Source of the DNA: UBA11606 sp039815945
Lineage (GTDB): Bacteria > Actinomycetota > Acidimicrobiia > Acidimicrobiales > Aldehydirespiratoraceae
DNA length: 25,277 nt
Direction: 5' to 3'
NCBI GenBank assembly: GCA_039815945.1
Contig: JBCBYI010000028.1
Location: forward strand, 1 to 25,277
How positions within the stretch are numbered: the first letter of the stretch is position 1; every line of letters begins with the position of its first letter. Positions 21,766 to 25,277 of this stretch are shown in pieces. A program made the position numbers and the translations under genes. The notes under the pieces were generated by a model that did not search any database, was not told the origin of the DNA, and saw only the letters and a program-made list of their open reading frames with translations.

Positions 21766-24262
21766 GGGACGGGACGCTACCAGCCGCCACCTCGTCGTCC
21801 GGCGAGCGTCGAGCGGGCGCGACGGCGCCGACGAGGACCCACCCGAGGGCGGTGGCGACGATGACGAGGGCACCGGCGAGCAGCCCCGGCGGGCGGTATC
21901 GCAACTCGACCTCGCTGGTGCCGGCCGGCACGCCGACCCCGATCAACGTCGCGGGGGTGCGATGTCTCGCACCACCGTCGACCGTCACCGACCAGCCGGG
22001 CCGATCGACGATGTCGGTGGCGATGTCGACCGGTCGCTCGCTGTCGATCGAGAACCGCAACGAACGATCGTCGACGTGCTCGACGACGACATCGGCACCG
22101 GCCGCGTCGGTGACGGCGGCGACCGGGCGATGCACGATCGTGAGGCCGTCGACGACACAGGTCTCGCTCTCGTCGGATCCGATCACCCCGACGAGAGCGA
22201 GACCTGTGTCGTCGACGCCGATCGTCGCCGTGGCAGCATCGGCCCCGACCCGGATGGTGACCGACGCGGGGCCGTCGAGCCCGTCACCCTCGATCGGCAC
22301 GAGCACCGGCGAGCCCGTGACCACGACGGCATCGCCGAAGAGGAACCGCCCACCGGCGGTGACATCGATCTCGACCGGGGTGGCGAACGGTGCCTGCAGA
22401 TCGATCTCGATCGCTCGGAGACCGGCGTCGAGTTCGACCGGGGTCGTGAAGACCGCGCCGGCCGGGTCGACACGGCCGGCGGCTTCGGTGAGCGGCCGGG
22501 TGACGATGCCCGGCGGTCGACGACCGGGCGCGGTCACGAAGGCGTCGACCCCGAAGCGCCGCCACACCGGATCGTTCACATCGAGCGGGCCCACGATCGG
22601 CTGGTCGGTCGACGCGCCACCCCGGACCGCGTCCGCGTCGGCGGCGGTCAGCAGGGCGATCTCCTCGGCCGACCTCGGTCGCGGCACCCGGACGTCGTCG
22701 GGCCCGAAGCGGGCGGCGACGACCGGCGGCATCGCCCGGCCCTCCCCCACGATCAGGCCCTGGTCGCCGACCAGTTCGAACAGCTCGGTGTGGGTCGGTG
22801 TCGCCGCCAACCGTTCGTCGCGATCGGTGACCGACGGGATCGCCATCCCGAACGACAGCGCCTCCAGCACCACGAGGGCGCCGGCCGCGATCACGACCGC
22901 CTCGCCCGCGAGTGCCTGTCGACGCCACGACTCGACGACCGTGACGACCGTCGCGAGGGCGAGCAACGAGATCGTCGATTCGGCGAGCGCCGTCCGCACC
23001 GCCCCGGCGTCGCCGGCCACATCGATCCAATCCAGCAGTGACCAGCCCGCCACTCCGGCGAGGACAAGGCCAAGGCCGACCGCGACCCGGTCGGGCCGGG
23101 GCGTTCGGTCGCCTCGCTCGACGCGCGAGAGCGTCTGGGCAGCCGCGACCACGACGCCGAGCACCAGCAGCACCCGAGCGTGGGTCAGCTCGGCCCCCTC
23201 ACCGGCGACGAGGCGCGACAACCACACGAACGGGCCGCCGACGTACGCGACACCAAAGCCGACGACGCCGAGCACGAGCGGGAGCCGTCGATCGCCGGGC
23301 ACGACGAGCACGGCCATGGCGAGCGCCACGATCACCAGGCCCACCGCGGCGACGGAGAGCTGGGCCGACGACGCGGCGATCCACGGATATCCGACCGCGT
23401 CGGCACCCCACAGGGATCCGAGGCCGAGGGTCAACACACTCGACACGGCGGCAGAGGAGTCGTCGGCCGCTGCCGGCAACGCCGGCTCGGCCCACTGCCA
23501 GCGCGACCACGACGCGAGGAGGTGCGGTGCGGCGACGGCGAGACCGGTGACGACCCCGACGGCGACGGCGAGCGGCGCACGGGAGCGCCGCGTGACCGAC
23601 GCCAGGGTCGCGACGACACCGACCAGCGCGTATGCGGTGATCGCCCACACCCCACACCACGCCAGCGCAGCGACCCAGCCCGCCAAGCGCACGATGGTGC
23701 GTCGGTCGACCGCCGCGGCGACGTCAACGCTCGCAGCGAGGACCCACGGCACGATTGCGAAGGCGGTCGCGTGGGGCCAGCCGATCCACACGAACACCAG
23801 GCCGGAGAGGCCGTAGGCCAGGCCCCCGACGGTCGCGGCCGACGGTGAGACGGCGAGCCGATCGAGGAAGCGAGCGGTGCCGCCCATGGCGAGCAGCATC
23901 GCCAGTGCGGCGACCAGGCCCGGCGCGTACCACGCAGGCACGAGGGCGTAGACGACGTGGGTGAACGGCACGCCGTCGGCGAGGGTCGGCGCACCGGACC
24001 GGCCGTCCCCGAGCTGGGTCAGCGACCCGTCGCGGGCCTCCACACCCCACCGGACCCAGGCGGAGTGCACTCCGATGGCGTCGGGCTCAGCCACCTCGAT
24101 GGTCAGCCCGGCGGGCGCGTCGGCCCCGAACGGCGCCGCCGACCACACCTGGTCGTCGGGGGCGAGCGTGCCGCCCGCGAACAGCGGCCGCCAGAAGGTG
24201 AAGGCGACCACGGCCACGAACACGAGCGTGCGCGTCGTGCGTGTCGAGCCCCACCGTGCCAT
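21758..24262 (-). CDS. YfhO-family polytopic membrane protein (paralogue of the 11890 gene)
   Basis: 834 residues. The first helix is followed by TFWRPLFAGGTLAPDD, matching FWRPLSGQGSLLPND of the paralogue. GLAYGLSGLVFVWIGWPHA matches AYGFTGYLVGWAAWPQS. About a dozen membrane segments run to around residue 480. The extracytoplasmic region ends with RPGWSVTVDGGA ... VPAGTSEVELRYRPPG and a last helix, the YfhO signature. It is predicted to act in glycosylation outside the membrane with a lipid-linked donor, by family analogy. ATG 24262 has TAGCGT exactly 6 nt upstream. It is first of five coupled genes. Residues 682-706 (GVDDTGLALVG ... SDESETCVVDG) are encoded by a perfect 30-bp inverted repeat, which is highly unusual. 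Confidence 0.8.
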   Translation of the reverse strand: MARWGSTRTTRTLVFVAVVAFTFWRPLFAGGTLAPDDQVWSAAPFGADAPAGLTIEVAEPDAIGVHSAWVRWGVEARDGSLTQLGDGRSGAPTLADGVPFTHVVYALVPAWYAPGLVAALAMLLAMGGTARFLDRLAVSPSAATVGGLAYGLSGLVFVWIGWPHATAFAIVPWVLAASVDVAAAVDRRTIVRLAGWVAALAWCGVWAITAYALVGVVATLASVTRRSRAPLAVAVGVVTGLAVAAPHLLASWSRWQWAEPALPAAADDSSAAVSSVLTLGLGSLWGADAVGYPWIAASSAQLSVAAVGLVIVALAMAVLVVPGDRRLPLVLGVVGFGVAYVGGPFVWLSRLVAGEGAELTHARVLLVLGVVVAAAQTLSRVERGDRTPRPDRVAVGLGLVLAGVAGWSLLDWIDVAGDAGAVRTALAESTISLLALATVVTVVESWRRQALAGEAVVIAAGALVVLEALSFGMAIPSVTDRDERLAATPTHTELFELVGDQGLIVGEGRAMPPVVAARFGPDDVRVPRPRSAEEIALLTAADADAVRGGASTDQPIVGPLDVNDPVWRRFGVDAFVTAPGRRPPGIVTRPLTEAAGRVDPAGAVFTTPVELDAGLRAIEIDLQAPFATPVEIDVTAGGRFLFGDAVVVTGSPVLVPIEGDGLDGPASVTIRVGADAATATIGVDDTGLALVGVIGSDESETCVVDGLTIVHRPVAAVTDAAGADVVVEHVDDRSLRFSIDSERPVDIATDIVDRPGWSVTVDGGARHRTPATLIGVGVPAGTSEVELRYRPPGLLAGALVIVATALGWVLVGAVAPARRSPDDEVAAGSVPSRD
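22147..22217. repeat. Perfect 30-bp inverted repeat with 11-nt loop inside a coding sequence
   Basis: Left arm 22147-22176 and right arm 22188-22217 are exact reverse complements; the loop is 22177-22187. The arms begin at the outer ends with CGTCGACGACACAGG and its complement. Pairing stops at 22146/22218. The whole element stays in frame within the YfhO-type gene. Confidence 0.95.
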
Positions 24263-24268
24263 GCCGGG

Positions 24269-24278
24269 ACGCTACCGT
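24269..24278. promoter_or_regulatory. Bidirectional promoter core between the YfhO-type operon and the right-edge GT2
   Basis: Minus strand: TAGCGT at 24274-24269, exactly 6 nt before ATG 24262 (leaderless). Plus strand: TACCGT at 24273-24278, 12 nt before ATG 24291. The two hexamers share the self-complementary TA at 24273-24274. The whole divergent gap is 28 bp. Confidence 0.55.
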
Positions 24279-24290
24279 CGGGCGCACCTC

Positions 24291-25277
24291 ATGGCCGTGC
24301 TCCTCATCGCCACCGACCGCGCCGACTCGATCCCGGCGGACACCACCCCGCTCGGGGCCTCCCTCGACGCAGCGGCGACCATCGTGCGGTGGACGTTCGA
24401 CGCCGACGATCCCGCCGTGACGGCGACCGTGATGATCGATGTCGACACTGCGCTGCGACCCGGCGCGCTCGACCTGATCGGCGAGACGCTCGACCACCAC
24501 CTCGACGTCGAGATCCTCACCGCCGACGGCCTGGTCGACGACGAGCTCCGTCTGCGAGGGGCCTGGGCACCGACGCGCATCGCCCACGACCCGTCCGAAC
24601 TCGACCTCGTCGTGACCCGTGGTCACGCCGCGGACGGCAGCCTCGACGCGCGGGTCGAGGCGCTGTTCGCCGTCGACCCCGCGTCGATCGGACAGCTCCC
24701 GGCGGTCCTGACCGAACACTCGGGCCCCCCGCCGCTCGGCCTGGCCACGATGGAGCGCGCCGCCGACCTCTTGGCCCGGCGACGCACACGGCCGACGGTC
24801 GGCGCCGTCTCGGTCGTCATTCCGACGGCCGGCTTCCTCAGCCCCGACGGCCGACCCCTCGTGGTCGCGGCGATCGACGCGGCCCGGCGAGGCGGGATCA
24901 CCGACCTCGAGATCCTGCTCGTGGTCGGCGACGAGTACGTCGGCGATCCCGAGTCGCTGCTCGCCGACGACGTCCGGCTCGTGCACCGTCCGCCGGGATC
25001 GTGGAACTTCTCGGCCGCCGTGAACCTGGGGCTCCTCGCCGCCGAGCACGACCACGTGCTCGTGCTCAACGACGACATCGAAGCGATCGGCGACGGCTGG
25101 CTGGCCTCGATGGCGGCGCATCTCCGCGACCCCGACGTCGGTGCGGTCGGTGCCCTGCTGCTGTTCCCCGACGGCACGATCCAGCACGCCGGGATGGTCG
25201 TCGACCCCGGTTCGCTCAGCGACGACCAGCACGCCGCGCTCCACGCCATCGCACCGGCCGCGAAGGTGGCGATGCAA
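24291..25277 (+). CDS. GT2-family (rhamnosyltransferase-like) glycosyltransferase, runs off right edge
   Basis: 329 codons are present with no stop. The open frame starts MAVLLIATDRADSIP at ATG 24291. From about residue 170 a GT-A domain is clear: AVSVVIPTAGF, then ILLVVGDEYVG, SWNFSAAVNLGLLAAEHD, VLVLNDDIEAIGDGWLASM (Asp-Asp in the metal-binding position) and VGAVGALLLFPDGTIQHAG. These are hallmarks of WbbL/RfbF-type GT2 transferases. The first 165 residues resemble the remnant of another GT-A domain (VMIDVDTALRPGALDLI, then QLPAVLTEHSGPPP before the junction), as in tandem GT2 proteins, but its motifs are degenerate. The C terminus is outside the window. TACCGT lies 12 nt before the ATG. 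It is divergent from the YfhO-type/GT4 operon with 28 bp between starts, and probably acts on the same glycan. Confidence 0.8.
   Translation, partial: MAVLLIATDRADSIPADTTPLGASLDAAATIVRWTFDADDPAVTATVMIDVDTALRPGALDLIGETLDHHLDVEILTADGLVDDELRLRGAWAPTRIAHDPSELDLVVTRGHAADGSLDARVEALFAVDPASIGQLPAVLTEHSGPPPLGLATMERAADLLARRRTRPTVGAVSVVIPTAGFLSPDGRPLVVAAIDAARRGGITDLEILLVVGDEYVGDPESLLADDVRLVHRPPGSWNFSAAVNLGLLAAEHDHVLVLNDDIEAIGDGWLASMAAHLRDPDVGAVGALLLFPDGTIQHAGMVVDPGSLSDDQHAALHAIAPAAKVAMQ

Noticed and set aside
22147..22217. The 30-bp inverted repeat as an insertion-sequence end or attachment site
   Set aside because: There is no transposase, target duplication or second copy nearby, and the host frame is uninterrupted.
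24087..25277. Minus-strand open frame through the right edge, opposite the GT2 gene
   Set aside because: The protein is low complexity and charged, while the plus-strand frame has clear GT2 motifs.
1..25277. CRISPR arrays, tRNA or rRNA genes, prophage or IS elements
   Set aside because: I looked for regularly spaced repeats, tRNA arm patterns and transposase or integrase motifs and recognised none. A dedicated search was not possible here.

Overview
The window looks like a chromosomal segment of a high-GC (roughly 70 % by eye) actinobacterium. The class is an inference; Acidimicrobiia (Ilumatobacter-like) fits best. Support comes from the fused biotin carboxylase/BCCP subunit, a flavoprotein resembling mycobacterial LpdA, a Thr-rich LCP protein, an SLH-domain surface protein, and mostly leaderless gene starts. 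No rRNA, tRNA, CRISPR array or insertion sequence was recognised, and no stretch over 300 bases lacks a gene.

Layout. 1-5232 is a sugar-nucleotide and wall-polymer block: a left-edge GT4 (minus), GDP-L-fucose synthase (plus), then on the minus strand UDP-xylose synthase, UDP-glucose dehydrogenase and an LCP wall-polymer ligase. 5271-9241 is a metabolic island: biotin ligase BirA divergent from its likely substrate, the acyl-CoA carboxylase alpha subunit, followed by a convergent LpdA-like flavoprotein. 9336-14550 (plus) holds a GT39-like GT-C membrane transferase, a GT4 that is split or frameshifted at its domain boundary, and a YfhO-type membrane protein. 14508-17577 holds a secreted beta-propeller/SLH protein divergent from a polyprenyl-phosphate glycosyltransferase. 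17570-24262 (minus) is a tight five-gene operon: a second YfhO-type protein, a methyltransferase-like protein and three GT4s. A GT2 runs off the right edge.

How the genes could work together (inference). UDP-GlcA, UDP-xylose and possibly GDP-fucose supply cytoplasmic GT4/GT2 enzymes. The Dpm1-like GT2 would charge a polyprenyl phosphate, and the GT-C/YfhO proteins would use that lipid-linked sugar outside the membrane. The LCP protein could attach the finished polymer to peptidoglycan, and the SLH protein could sit on the resulting surface.

Most notable sequence signals: (1) a perfect 30-bp inverted repeat with an 11-nt loop inside the second YfhO-type gene; (2) a GT-B glycosyltransferase broken into two reading frames exactly at the inter-domain linker, joined by a GTGA stop/start overlap; (3) a recurring TANNNT element 6-12 nt before start codons, indicating leaderless transcription, including divergent gene pairs whose -10 elements share one TA step; (4) a 29-bp direct repeat that copies the end of the flavoprotein gene into the neighbouring gap.
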